Assembly: GCA_009792885.1 (NCBI GenBank)
Contig: WMCF01000030.1
Location: 5,186,891-5,250,890 of the forward strand
Reading direction: 5' to 3'
Length of the DNA: 64,000 bases
From: Eremophila alpestris peregrina
Taxonomy: Eukaryota > Chordata > Aves > Passeriformes > Alaudidae
Positions 50,101-62,800 of this stretch are shown in pieces (position 1 is the stretch's first letter; each line of letters starts with the position of its first letter). Made by a program: the position numbers and the translations under genes. A model generated the notes under the pieces. That model made no database searches. It was not told the DNA's origin and saw only the letters and a program-made list of their open reading frames with translations.

Positions 50101-52150
50101 AATCAGAATGTGAGACAATAGTGTTGTGCAAAAGGCACTTTAGGAGGCATATTGTCTGCATGACATGTTAAATGATCCTTCAAGTTTTCTTGAGGCTCTT
50201 GAAGCCTCAGCTGGAGCTCTAAGTATTATCTGGGGTACTGTAATTAAGAAAGGATGTGAACCAGTTGGACAGTGATCAGAGAAGAATACTGGTGATGATG
50301 AGACTGTGGATTTAAAAAGAGCTTTAGAAGTGTGACTGAACATGGATGGCTTAGGTTAGAAAGCAAGAAAACTAGGGAAAATAGTAAGTTTTCTATGCAT
50401 CAACTGAATAAAGAAAGGAATATGTATTTTATGTTCCTCCAACAAGAAATAACAGGTCTGTATTACAGAAAGTGAGATTAATTGAGATGAGAAAAAAATA
50501 TTTTTATTGCCAAATGTCATAGGTCTGAGGAATGATTTATCCAGTAAGTACATAAAGTTATTCCCAATAAATGTATGCATAAACAAACTGATGATCAGCA
50601 TAAAGATGCTGACAAGAATCACATTATATATAGATGATGGAGTAAATGACACACCTAATTCCCTTCTGTTCCTATTTCTTAAATATCTTTTTATATATTT
50701 TTTATCTCACTGTAAGAAGAAAGCACACTAATATGCAGGGCTTTTCAAAAACTCCATACATATGTATTTTACATTACTGTCTGCCCATGCTGTGCTAGAA
50801 AGGAAGGTTTGCCCAAATTTCTCAGACTGTTGCAATGTGGATCATTGTATACTGATCTGAACACTGTCCTCTTGGAAAGGAAGACGTTTTCTCTGACCTG
50901 GGTCATTAGTTCTCCAAGTTCTTACATTTTTAAATGAGTTTGGTAGACTGAGTGGAAAGTCACTTTGAGCTATGGCTCTCCCAGGCTTTTCTTGGAACCA
51001 GCAAGTTTTCCCTGCGAACTGTCTTCTCCTCATCTTGTGATGAATTGTAAGGTCTGCTAGAAAACTCACAGGAAAGAAGACAATGCTTCTTTCCTATATT
51101 TCTTCCTTGATTATTTATATATAAGCTGGACAGGAAATCTCCTTCTCACCAAGACAATATGTTCTGCACATAAATTAAAGAACATAACCACATCTGCCAC
51201 TTTGGAATGTAAAGATATTTGAATGTTACTACACAATCCAGATCATCTTACATCTGACAGAAACTGCAGGCAGAAAAGTTAATTTCTACCTTATTTCCTC
51301 TCTCCTAATATGCCCTGTTTAATAGAATAAAACCTTCCCTGAAAGAAAGGAAGCTATGAGGCAATTTTTTTCTTCTCACAAATTTTTCAATCTAGCTTTT
51401 AAAAATATGGCAATATAAATTAATAAATATGACATCTATACAAATTACTTTAATCTATAGACAATAAGTGGATTAGAGGGTTGCTGTCAGGTCAGTTCAG
51501 GCTTACTGTTTAGCTTTTGTGGAAAAATGAAATGTGACAGATGTAACCAACCTATTGCAAGTTGAATCATTGTGATATCTCTATTTCTGTTGATAGTTTT
51601 CTTAAAATATGTATTGACTTATGAATCCATTTTCTTCAAATCCATCCATCCAGAGGACAGACGTCAGTCAGCCAGGTCCACAAAGAAGTTACCATGTAAT
51701 CAGTGAGAAAAACAGGACATGTTATGTACCGCCATTTGAAGTTTCCATTTGATAGACACAGAGGTCAGAAATATTCTGCAACATTTATTTCAACTCTCTT
51801 TAGTGAAGTGCTTGTACTTTTTCCATTTTGGGAAGTCTAAGATATGTTTTAATAATAAAATCCTACAGACTATTAACCACTAGCTACTTTAATTCAAAAA
51901 AGCAACCCAAGCTATGTCAAAATCAGGTATTAAAAGACTACTGGAAGTTCATGTTCATGCATTTGTCTGAAGCAGAAGAGAATTATGAAAGTTATGTGCT
52001 ACAGAGAAGTGAATTGACATGGAAGACCTCCAAAGTTCAAATTAAGTTTTGGAAATATTCTGTCAACTTTTCAGGTACCCCAGTTACAGTATTTCAAGGC
52101 ATACTTATAGAAGAGACTCTAACAAGAAAATATTGCTTCTTAAGAAACTA
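44167..52150. other. Unique AT-rich sequence with simple repeats
   Basis: No gene or transposon is recognised. Simple tracts are an (AAT)n/(ATT)n partly palindromic patch at about 45022-45065, a (GAAA)n-like tract at about 45491-45530, a duplicated TTATATAATAATAA segment at about 46573-46612 and an A-run of about 15 at 48622-48636. Open frames up to 107 codons carry no recognisable domain. Confidence 0.55.
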
Positions 52151-52156
52151 GGAATT

Positions 52157-52695
52157 TGTGGTAAGATAGGTAAAGATAGTGTGGGGATACAGAGTTGCTA
52201 CTAAAGGTAATCTTGTGGCTGATGTATTGCAGCTGTGTTAATTATCCTAGAGTGGGAACAGCCTTGCTCTCCCAGCTATGGGTGTGATAAAGAGTGAGCT
52301 GGCTGGGAGGGGCTTACTTATAGCTCAGTTGGAGCCAGATGGAGCCTGCTGCTGTCTTGTGAAGCTCCAGGGACAGGAGGCTGTGCAAGGGAGAGATAAG
52401 GTAAGACTTTGTACCAGGGACTGACAGGGATAGAGGCTCGGACAGGCTGGAGTGAGCTGGTGCTGTGAGAAGGAAGAGAGAAGGAGAACTGCCTGCTGGC
52501 ATAAATGGACAGACCCTGAGAGCTGCTTGGAGCTGCCTTTGGAGAATACGATAGAGAAGGTTAAATAACAAGGTGTTGGTGTGTGAAGTCTTCTGATAAG
52601 CATGAAAGAGTTATAGATAATAAAGTCCTGATACTTGGAGCCCCTGGTAGTTTTTAATGAAGCACTTTGTGTGTTTGACCATCTTGACTACCACA
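52157..52695 (+). mobile_element. Solo LTR, second family, plus orientation
   Basis: The 539-bp unit starts TGTGGTA and ends TACCACA, a perfect 7-bp terminal inverted repeat with TG...CA ends. The flanks GGAATT (52151-52156) and GTAATT (52696-52701) match at five of six positions, fitting a slightly decayed 6-bp target duplication. AATAAA lies at 52619-52624, about 75 bp before the 3' end, and a TATA-like CTTATAG lies near 52317-52323. No internal retroviral sequence is adjacent, so it is a solo LTR. It does not resemble the family at 12.3 and 55.4 kb. Open frames inside are incidental. Confidence 0.75.
52619..52624 (+). terminator. LTR polyadenylation signal AATAAA
   Basis: A canonical hexamer in the last sixth of the second-family LTR supports its plus-strand orientation. 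Confidence 0.65.
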
Positions 52696-52701
52696 GTAAT
52701 T

Positions 52702-52979
52702 CATAGTTTGCAAGCACAAATGAAATCTATGCAGGTGTTCTGATAGAGATCTCTGTACATTATCTGGAAGCCATAGTTACTGTGAGGCTGCAAAATGAGT
52801 ATGTGTTTGCTCAAGCATGCATATATTTGATAGTCTGAGCATGTGAGTGTTACTGATACAAATTCTGACCCTGCAGTGTTTATTTATAATATTTGTCACA
52901 AATTCCTTTGGTAGGAAAACTCACATATGTAGCATTTGCAGGATGATAATTGTATAAGCCTGACAAGGCACTAGTTTCA
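52702..52979. other. Unique spacer
   Basis: AT-rich sequence between the solo LTR and the antisense CR1. Nothing is recognised. Confidence 0.5.
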
Positions 52980-53340
52980 CATTTGGTCATTGAAATCCAG
53001 CTCCACCCTTGCAAAGGGCACCCCAAGACTCACACCATGTGCCTGAGAGCATTGTCCAAACGTACCTTGAAGTCTGTCAGGCCAGTGTTGTGACCATGTC
53101 CCTGAGAAGTCCATTCCAGGGCCCAGCCACACTCTCAATAAATAACTCTTCCCTAGCATCTGAAATTAACCTCTCCTGACACAGTTTCATACCATTGTTT
53201 TGGGTCCTGTGGTCACCACAGAGAAGAGATTGCTTCTGCCCCTCTTCCCCTCACAAGGAAGTTGTAGACTGCAGTGAGGTGTCCCCTCACTAAACAAAGT
53301 GACCTCATCTGCTCCAGATATGGCAGCCTTTACAAAACTA
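52980..53340 (-). mobile_element. CR1 LINE fragment, antisense, lacking the 3' tail
   Basis: On the plus strand the blocks GTGCCTGAGAGCATTGTCCA, CCTGAGAAGTCCATTCCAGG, GGTCCTGTGGTCACCACAGA and AGGAAGTTGTAGACTGCAGT occur in the order of the reverse complement of the CR1 3' UTR and late ORF2 region, ending near the AAGTGACCTCATCTGCTCC segment. The element's octamer tail and TTCCAACCC block are missing at the 52980 end, so the 3' terminus has been deleted. The copy is non-coding. Confidence 0.9.
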
Positions 53341-55431
53341 CATCATTTTAAAGACTTTGATAGGTACAAATGCAGTTCTTTTCCTAGCTCTTTTTCATAT
53401 TTGTGGTCTCTCTACACTATGGCCTGTACCCCTCTGAGGCTAAGATATCTTTATTCACAAGCTCCACTGTGCCCCCTGCTTAATTTCTCATCTGTTCTTC
53501 CATATCTTCATCTTCCTTATCTGATCTTCCAGGTCTACTTAAATATCTTCTTTAAAGGGTGTTCCAATCCAAACTGTTCTGTTGTTCCATGGTTCTAAGA
53601 TGTTATCACTCTACATACTTAAAGCCTTAATTTTCAAACATATTCATTAGCTTAAACTCTCCATTTGACATTTGTTTCATCTTACAAAGCATTTCTCAGG
53701 GGCTGGGGCAGAGCCTCAAATGCCCCTCTTGTTTATATTTAGGTGGCATGTTTGCTAAACCTTACTCACAATATTGGAATACATTTCAGCAAAGTAAAAA
53801 AATGTTCAAATGGAGCAAAGAGTTATGGCAAAGGGAAAAGGACAAGAATGAAATGTGTTCATTCTTGGCACAGGAATAGTTAAATACCCCATCTGCTCTT
53901 GTATTATCTGAGTAACCTAATGATAGGACTTTATTGATTTGCTCCTTTGGATCATCTCAAAGATTATTGATAGAAAAATAAAGAAGAAATTTTATTTGTG
54001 TACTTTTGATATTTAGAGGAATGCTGTGATGGTTTTGTTGGTCATAAGTCAATTTTATCAATTCAAGTATTGTGTTAAACTAACAGTGCAATTCAGTCTT
54101 CACCACTCAGACTGAAAAGTAGGAAATGATCTCTCTGCTACCCACTCTGTCTTTTGTACTATGTGTTTTAAAATTTATACGCGTAACAGGGGAAAATGAG
54201 CATGCACTCCAGAGCAAAAAGTAAAATATTTCTCCAGCCATAGTGATGCTCTTTATGTTTTTTTCACAGGTAAAATAAATTCAATCATCTAGGAAAAGAA
54301 TCCAAACTTACTATCTCTTTTCTGTTGTTTGCATAGCAAGAGTAGAAGGAGAAGTAACTCCTGAAATGATTTTTTGTAGTGAGATCGTTAGCAGACCAGT
54401 GTTGGCTGGTAAGGTCTCATTGTTCAGATGCTATCACACTATTTTCTTGCTTGTTTGCTTTTGAAGCACATTGAAAGTGAGCTCTGTTGCACAGGGAAGG
54501 TTCTTGTCAAGAGAAAGTGCCCATTGCTGTTCCTGTTCACAAATAATTTTGTGAATTATAGTGACTTTGTTCTTACTGAATCCGGTGGAACAGACCATCT
54601 GAAGAAACCCCAAAATTTTCATGCTTCACCAGGTTAAAACCCATGACCTTTAACATATTTTTTTTTTTTGCTACTCAGCTCTTGCATGAGGCATCTTTTA
54701 TTCTATGAAGAGAGCATTCTTACTGCAGGTTTGGGATTGCAACCCAATCTGTGAAGTGTTTGTCTAAAAAAAAAAAATCAACATGGCTTCTTTTGCTGCT
54801 AAAAACAGGAAAACTACTGAAAAAATCCCTGGCATTCAATTGTAAGCAGAATAGGTTTTCTAAATCTTTGGCTGCATCATTGCATCTCATCCTTTTATTG
54901 GTAACGAGACTTGTGTCAAAAATAATATCCCATTCATTAAGCCAAACTGATACTGCCCAGTGCCTTCAAAGAGTAAAAGTATTGTCAAATAAAAGACTTT
55001 TGAGAATGAGCTGGTGAGAAATCAAAAAACTAATTTAAACTAATTTTGCACATTGAACTTATTAAAGTACTGAAAGCTAATTGAAACCTTGCATAAACTC
55101 AGAGATGACAAGAGTAGCTCCTCCCAGTAAATTGTACTGCAGTGTCTGGCTGATGTGTAAATATTCTCCATTTTGTTTGGTGGTTTGTTTCTAATGCTTG
55201 CATTTTATTTAGTAACACAGAAACAGTGAAGTTAACTGATTCTTTCTCACACCTTTTTCAGTGGGTCATGTTACATTACATTTTTTATTCATCAATATAT
55301 CTTCTATTTTACTGAAAACAAAATTTGTAGGCTCCTCAGATGGTGATCCCTTCCATACTGGAAAACATTGTAGGAAGTGCCTAAGCTATTTCAGATACTA
55401 AAAATGCCTTTCAGTTAAGGTGATGCTGTGT
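53341..55431. other. Unique sequence, no gene recognised
   Basis: No family is recognised. T-runs and A-runs occur near 54658-54669 and 54767-54777. Open frames up to 99 codons are unrecognised. Confidence 0.55.
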
Positions 55432-55437
55432 CCCAGC
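55432..55437. repeat. Target site duplication, left copy (CCCAGC)
   Basis: CCCAGC directly precedes the LTR and is repeated exactly at 56023-56028 after it. Confidence 0.9.
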
Positions 55438-56022
55438 TGCAGGTGGTCCCTCTCTTCTGGGGCTAGCTCTGCCTGAGGCGACCCTGCCACGATCTGTGAG
55501 TCGAGGACACACACAGACCCCGGTGGATGCAAGAGTGGTAAAAACCTTCCTGCTAACGTTGGAAAAAGAGGCTGATTCCTTTGGGGGTCTGAGTTCTCAG
55601 GGTTTATTGAACCTGGAAGGTCAGCTTACCCCGAGAGGGACTGCCCAAAAGGAGCCCCTCTCTGGGGTGTGCAACACCTTTTAACAGGGGGAGGAGCAGT
55701 AGCAATAAACCAATCAGAAGGGATCGGGGTGTGGTTACAACTTAGATGGACATCAACTGGGAGCAATGGGGACAACTTGGGGGAGGGACAAACATGTAAC
55801 ATCAAATCACCAAGAAGAAACCACAGAACTCTCTAGAACAAATGGGGAGGTTTGGGGAAAACAGACAGGTGCTGGGGAGGGCACAGGGGAGATGGACAGG
55901 AGCTCAGGGAGGGGTGAAATAGAGCTGATCAGGGAGGCAGACCAGGCAGAACCAAAGGCAAACAGTAAAAAGGGGGTCGCTTGGAACAAACCAATACAAA
56001 TGGAAAATAACAAACCCCAACA
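55438..56022 (-). mobile_element. Solo LTR (same family as 12269-12875), minus orientation
   Basis: This is a 585-bp LTR in reverse orientation, from TGCAGGTGG (LTR 3' end) to CCCCAACA (LTR 5' end), flanked by perfect 6-bp duplications CCCAGC. On the minus strand it has CCAAT-type ATTGG (55710-55714), TTAAAAGG (55677-55684) and AATAAA (55603-55608). From the TATA-like box to the 3' end it is very similar to the copy at 12.3 kb, roughly nine bases in ten by eye. The 5' part of U3 is more diverged and lacks the palindrome, having CTGATCAG (55925-55932) at the corresponding place. There is no internal retroviral sequence. The open frames at 55496-56059 are incidental. Confidence 0.93.
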
Positions 56023-56028
56023 CCCAGC
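56023..56028. repeat. Target site duplication, right copy (CCCAGC)
   Basis: This is an exact match to 55432-55437 on the other side of the solo LTR. Confidence 0.9.
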
Positions 56029-59000
56029 AAATTATTTGAGTATATGGCAGCTGGTGTAGCTCTGCTTTGTCTGATCCTGTAGAAATAACTCTCTTCTGCT
56101 TGTCTGATCAATAGATGTGGTTTGGCACTGCCTTAAACATCTGTGGGATACTATGTAGAAAACCTTGAATTTGATTCTTTAGCAGTTTCCCTCCTTGCCT
56201 TAAATTTCTAAAACTTGCTTGGGCCTGTGTAAAGGAATTAATAAAAATTAAATTAAAGATAGGTTGAATATTAGGAACTCTTCTGATTAGCCTCTCCTTT
56301 TTTCTTCTGATTCTAGTGTCAAATAGTTGACAGGAAAATATTTAGACTTTGAAACATGATGAACAGGTCACTCTGAAATTGAACTTCAGTTCTTCATCTG
56401 TATCGTGAAAAAAGCCAACTTGAAATTGTTGAGAGAGAAAAAGAGAAAAACAGGTAAGAAAAGAGGGGAGAAACCCATTTACCCAAGAATTAACAAATCG
56501 TTCTGTGATCATACAATCAGTGTCTTGTAGCTCAGTTAAACTAAATTTCATAACATAGATCAGGCAGAAGGGGAAACTGAATCCACCTTGCATTGAAGGT
56601 GGATCCTGTCACAGTGGGGCTGCTTGCTGGTCCAGAGCTGTAACTTCTCTTTGCTCTTCAGCAGTCATTCCAGTCTGTGTGAGTTTGGATCATACAATGT
56701 TGCACAGATTGAGTTTGACACATCTTTGATTATGAATAAAATTGCCCTTAATTTGCTTTTGCGGTCTACAGTACACACATTTTTCTATACAGCAACTCCC
56801 GTGAAAACTATTAATACTGCTTCACCAGCTAGCCAGGGTAAAAGCATCTGTCTGTGATGGAAGAAAGTTATTGAGATGTCAACAGGGATTCAACAAAAAT
56901 GGAGAAAATGATGAAATTGTGGCTGAAATCCAGCCGATAGAAAACTAATTACATGTGAAACCATTACATAAGGCATATGTTTCAGTTCATTTCCTTTGTG
57001 TACCAGGTCAGCTTGACTCAATTTTAATGTTATGAGAAAGTTTTTATCATCTGCAACTCAGATGACTAACTCACTGTAGGGCTGAGATTAGAAAGTGGTT
57101 TTGTAACAGTTCAGTGAAAGTAATCTGTGTTATTGCTCACCAGAGAATGCTGTCATTTTAAGAAAAATGTGAAATTCAGCTGCTGAAGTTCCACGAAGGT
57201 GGGAGAACAACCTGATGTGGTCTGATCCCTATTGCCTTTAGCTTGGGCAGGGTTATGGAGAAGTGTAAAGTCTTCTGCCTACTGAGAGCAATACAAATAC
57301 ACATTTAAAATATTTGCAGACCACACCACTTTTGCCTTTTGTACAAACATTCATATCTGTGCCCTCTGTTTGGGAGGTACAGATGTGCAGAGTAATTAAT
57401 ACAAGCCCCAAACAGTAGGGAACACCCTTTGGTCTTGATTGGAAACACCAAGCTCTGCTGAGTATAGGCAAGAGTGACTTCTAGAGCAAAACCTGGAACC
57501 CTTCTTCAGCTGCCTTCTCCAGCAAGCATATCCTGTCCCTGAATTTCATTCAAGAAAGAACTTTTAGCTAGTAAAATTCTTTTAACAACATGTTTGATCT
57601 TGTAAGACAGGAGAAAGAGATAAAAAACCTGAGTTAAGGAAAATTGTTAATGGAATGGATACTAATTAATTATCAGAAATTTCATCTATTCCAAGAACAT
57701 AGTATAAACATTTAATTAAGCACAAATATGGTGCCTACAAGATGAAAAAGTAATGACATATCTGTTAAGTTGGAAAATTCATTCCACAGATTGTAGTCTG
57801 TTTCAGGTCTAAATAATATATTCTGAAGAGCCTAATATGAGCTTGATTGTATGCAGTGAAAATACCCAGAGGACATACAAAGGAAGAAAGGCATTTGAAC
57901 CTATATGTATGTATTAGTGGGTTTGTGTCTTCTTGCTTTATTGTTATTAGCAAGGTAGGTGCGCAGGCAGAGTATTTGTCTTGCTGTGGGGTGCTTGGTT
58001 TCAAGATACAAAACCTGAAAAACCAAAGAATATGGTAATTATATATACCTATATATACTTCTCTAATTGTTTTAGAAGAAAGTTTTAAGCTTGACAGTTT
58101 ATACAGAATGTATTTTTAATAAGCCATGATTTTACAAAAGTAATTTGCAGTCTTCTATTGTACTTTCCTTGACTAAATTTCTAGACAACAGATCTCTTTA
58201 CTTTTACAAGGCCTCCTCACATTGAAGCTGTGACTTAACCTACAGAAGTACCTCCCAAAATCTTAACAACAAAAAAAGAACCCACTATCACTAATTAATT
58301 CACATATTAAATTCTCCAGATGCCAACACCACCTCTTTCATCACAATAGTATCTAGCATTAAATGCTGTACAAAAAAGAGGCCTTCCCTCAATGTCTTTA
58401 AAGCAACTGCTTTTTAATTATAGGGACAATAGACCAGTTCCCTAACTGAACCAAAATTTCCAACAGGTATGCATTCCCCAGATGGTAATTATGATTAGCA
58501 CCTTCATAATTTTCTTTCAGTACTGTTCTTGTAAAGAGAGAACTTGATCTGGAACAATACTGGACACTAACAGGTCACTAACTGCCTGGCTACTTCAGAG
58601 CAGCAGAAAATCAATGCCTTGGTCCCAGATCAATACTAATTACCTCCCATAATGATAAATGGATTCAATGGCCCTCTGCAATGTTTGTGAATGGTTTAGA
58701 TGGTATGAGAGACAGAACAGTTTTTGTACAGTCTCTGCAACTCGCTGAAATCATGCAAAAATATGTTCTTTCTCTGAAATAAGGTATAAATTAGATAAAA
58801 ATTTTATGGCAAAGTTTTTATGGTAAAGCTATTTACTCTTCTATAAAAAAGCACAGAAGTGAGGTATCTGTTACTAATGGTAAATTTAGTAGTGTGATTT
58901 TTTAAATGCACTATTATTCTATTCAGTAATTTATGAATATTCAAGTCCAGCATAACTAAAAGCTCAGCAGTGATTAGCAAACAAAATATGTGCATTATAT

Positions 59001-59279
59001 GAAACAAATATTTAAGAACAGCTTCTGCTGGGGAGTTTTGGTTTTGTTATGATATTTATGCCATTCATGACGGTTTGTTTTCTGTCTCATTGATACTTGA
59101 GTATTTTGTGTTTAACCACATTGTCTGGAATACTGTGTTTACTTAAAACAAATGGGGCACTTTAACTTGGTCTATACTGTGTCCAAATTGCAAATACTCC
59201 TGTTCATGTAAGACAGTGCACTGTGATTCCTACAGTTTCCAAGTGATTAAGAGTAGATTCAGCAGGAATTTTCAGGACA
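56029..59279. other. Unique AT-rich sequence, no gene recognised
   Basis: No repeat family, RNA gene or coding region is recognised. Open frames are at most about 83 codons. Confidence 0.55.
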
Positions 59280-59885
59280 GATGGAGCCCTCATAAACCTA
59301 AGAGTTCTGGTGGACAACAAGCTGCCAGTGAGCCAACAGCGCCTTTGTGGCCAAGAAGACCAATGGTATCCTGGGGGGCAATAGGAAGAGCATTACCAGC
59401 AGGCTGAAGGAGGTGATCCTGCCTCTTTTCTCAGTCCTAATGAGGCACATTTGGCATTGTTGTGTCCAACTCTGGCCTCCTCAGAACTAGAGAGACATGG
59501 TGCTCCCGACAAAGGTCCAGTGAGGGGCAACAAAGATGATTGGGGGAGTGGAGTATCTCTCTTATGAAGAAAGACTGAGGGAACTGAGTCTGTTCAGCCT
59601 CTCAAGAAGAGACAATTGAAAGGGGACTTGACCCATAAAGGAGAATCAGTATAGAAATATCTGAAGGGAGGGTGTCAAGAGAATGGAGCCAGGTTCTTAG
59701 CAGTGCCAAGCAAAACAAACTGCAATGGGCAGAAACTGAGGCACAGGAAGTTTCACAGTGAGGGAGAACTTCTTTACTGTGCAGTGACCATGCACTGGAA
59801 GAGGTTGCCCAGGTTGCTTGAGCAGGGAGGTTGGACCAGGTGACCCACTGTGGTCCCTCCCAACCTGACCCATTCTGTGATTCTC
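59280..59885 (+). mobile_element. CR1 LINE fragment with 3' end, sense
   Basis: About 600 bp of CR1 begin in late ORF2 (GTTCTGGTGGACAACAAGCT, then GGCCAAGAAGACCAATGGTA) and continue through a recognisable CTCTTATGAAGAAAGACTGA and CTGAGTCTGTTCAGCCTCTC block and the CACTGGAAGAGGTTGCCCAG block. It ends with GGTCCCTCCCAACCTGACCC and TTCTGTGATTCTCT. The tail type resembles the 37.0-kb copy and differs from the 39-kb copy. Stops and frameshifts make it non-coding, and the copy is 5'-truncated. Confidence 0.92.
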
Positions 59886-62800
59886 TAAACAGACTACAAC
59901 AGGTAAGAAACTGCCGTTTACACTCTCAGTGCCATGACACAGAATTTGAGATATGTACAGATGCCTAAGCACTACCATTACAGTCCTTCAAAATTATGCC
60001 TTGTTATCTGTATTTGTTTAAGTGAACTTCCACAAAGCATGAGCACACTGTGAAATTAAATTACTTGCATTTACAATTTAAGTCAATCTGAATAAAAATT
60101 TAGCTAGGTAAAGGGAATAAATGCAAATAAAACAAATAAATATTGCAAAATATTCCATTCAGTTGAGAAAAGATCATCCCACAATTTAGATGGAAATTAT
60201 TAATTTGTTCCAACGCTGAGGAGAGCCTAGTGTTTCATTAACCACTAATTTGTGGTGATCTAATTTGGGAATTTTATTTTCTAACCCAGATATTTCCTTT
60301 ATTACACATCTCCAGTTTGTTACGGGCATGAGGGAGCAGATGGGAATGTGATTTTCTATCTCCAACACATGTTCAGAATTTAGTCTCTCCTGTTTGTCCG
60401 TTGGTTACAATTTTGAGGTCATCAGATCTGTTGTACATTTTACTAGGTTTCCTCTTCTTTTCTTGTCTCCCTCATCCTCCCACCAAAAGCAAAACCTGCT
60501 AAGCAAAACCCTTTGTTCAAACCCCAACAAGTCTATATGCATGTTGAAGTTAACAATGAACTCACATACACAAATATTTAGTAGGAGTTTTTTTCACTGT
60601 AAAATAATTTTTAAAAGAAAGTGAAAAAAGCTAATTTACAATTTTAAAAAGTTGCAGAATTAAATGATCTAGTAGGTAATTCAAGGAGGGTTTTTAAAAC
60701 TATGCTTTGCTAGATCAGCAATTCTCCACCATATTTACTTTCTGGGGTCTGGGTTCAGCTGTAGGTACCTGTTGGAATGGCAGATGTCAGGAACTAAATC
60801 ACCCCTTACTGTCTCCCTCGTAAGGAGAGGATTAATGCAGGTAACATGACCCAGTCAAGACCTGGTAGGAAGAAACTCCTGTATTAACTAAAAAGGAAGA
60901 ATGGTGATTTAGGGTCTAGCTGCTTGAGTCTCCTCAGAAAACACTGTTCAGAAAAGTTTGGAAAGCTAAAGGCTGCTAACAGCACCTTTCAGCTCTCCAT
61001 TCTAGTCCCATTACACTGTAGCTATTTGGCTGAAGTGCATCTTGGAAGATCATAGCACGTGGAGTCTTACATATGATCATTTGTACTGGTTAGTATTTAA
61101 AATGCAAAGCCATATCCTAGGAAGAAGGAGAGAAACTAAGATTTCTTGCTCTTATTTTAAAGGAGGAAAAGCTGGCCTCATGAATGAAGAAAATCCATCA
61201 GTTTTTGTGTCCTTGCAAGGCAGAGCGAAGTGAAATAAAAAAAAAAGGTCAAGCAGTCCATAGCAACTTTAAAAAAATTAGAGAATTAATTAAAAAAAAT
61301 TTAAAGATAGAAGTTTCAAAATACCTATAATGTTTCATTTCCATATTAGAACAAAACTTTGGAAAAATTCCCCTCATACCTGGTTTTCAGTGGATTAAAA
61401 TGTCTGGCAGAAAGAGACTGAGAGAGAAAGACTTATTTTCTTCCCACAAAAATGAAGTTTTGAAAAAGAGACTTGAATTCCACCTTTTGAAATTTTTGAC
61501 AGAGTTAAAAACAGTATTTCCCCTTTCATTTATGCACATATAAACTTTCAGCTGTTTGCCATAGTTAAAAAAGTTAATGGTTAATGGAGTGCTATGTGTT
61601 TCTGTTTTGGTCTGGTTTGTTTTGGTTTGTTTTTCAAAGCCAGATACACCACAGCATAATAGGCTTAGTCTGGGAGCAGTGTATAGGCTGGAAAGGACTA
61701 GGATGTTGTGCATTAAGCTAAATCCTCATGGACATTCCACTGTGCTACTGCCCATGTTACCTATTAAGTCTCTATGCACTGCTAAGGACCCCAGAATCAG
61801 GTTCTAGATTGGTCTGTGCAGCAAATATTGCAGAACAAGTTTTGAGGGGTGGGAGAGAAGGGAAAGGTTAGAGTGCATTTCTCACTGGTTTTGTCTTTCA
61901 TTCAGATCTACCAGAGTTCTGGTGATAGTAATTCTACAAGGGATTTTGGTCTTCCTGGACCAAATTCAAATGCTTTTGGTGACGAAATTTAACTTAAGCG
62001 CAGTTTTGTCCAATGACCTAATTAGAAAAAACAATTAATTAGTTTTATTCATGTAAAATATAATCTGTCATCTTTTTAGCTCTAATTTTTAGACTGTTAA
62101 CAAAGAAGTGGATTTAATAGACCAGCAAAGAGGTCTATTATTCTATTGCCACCTATTACAGCATCTACACTGTCATGAGATTATGGGTATGCCTGCACTG
62201 CTTTGTAGGTTTTTATGCAGGTTGATGAACCACTCCCTCAGACATTTTTATTTGCAAAAGTGTATTGTTGCAGATGCATAAGCACTTTCAGTTAAAAACT
62301 ATCTGGAGTTGAAAGCAAGTAATTCCTCCCAGCAGTATAGGTTTTTCAGCCTGAGAACATTGAGGATTGTCAGATCTGGATATTTTGTTTTATTTTGCCG
62401 CAGTTCTAGAGGACTGGCCTACATTAAGAAACGATATGACAATGGAAAAAATGGCTAATTCTTAGGTGAATATTGTTCTTACTTAGCCATCTCTGTGAAC
62501 TCTAGCAGGCAGATATCTGATGTTCCCTATGCTACTTTTAGGCCAAACATAACTGCCTTCAGAGAAAGAGAAAAACTGAATATCAGCTGGGACAGCTTAA
62601 GTTTTACTTCTGTAGGGATTGTTGTCCTGGCTTGCAAGTACAGGTCATGGGTCTGGGGTGAGTGCCGAGGGCCAGGTTATTAGGGGCATCTTGAGCCCTA
62701 CTGTATTATTATTTCAAAAGTGTTGCATTTGGCTAAGTTACTTTCTTTAACTCCCAAATAATGAACAGTTAATAAATCCGTTTTTTTTTACTTGAGACCT

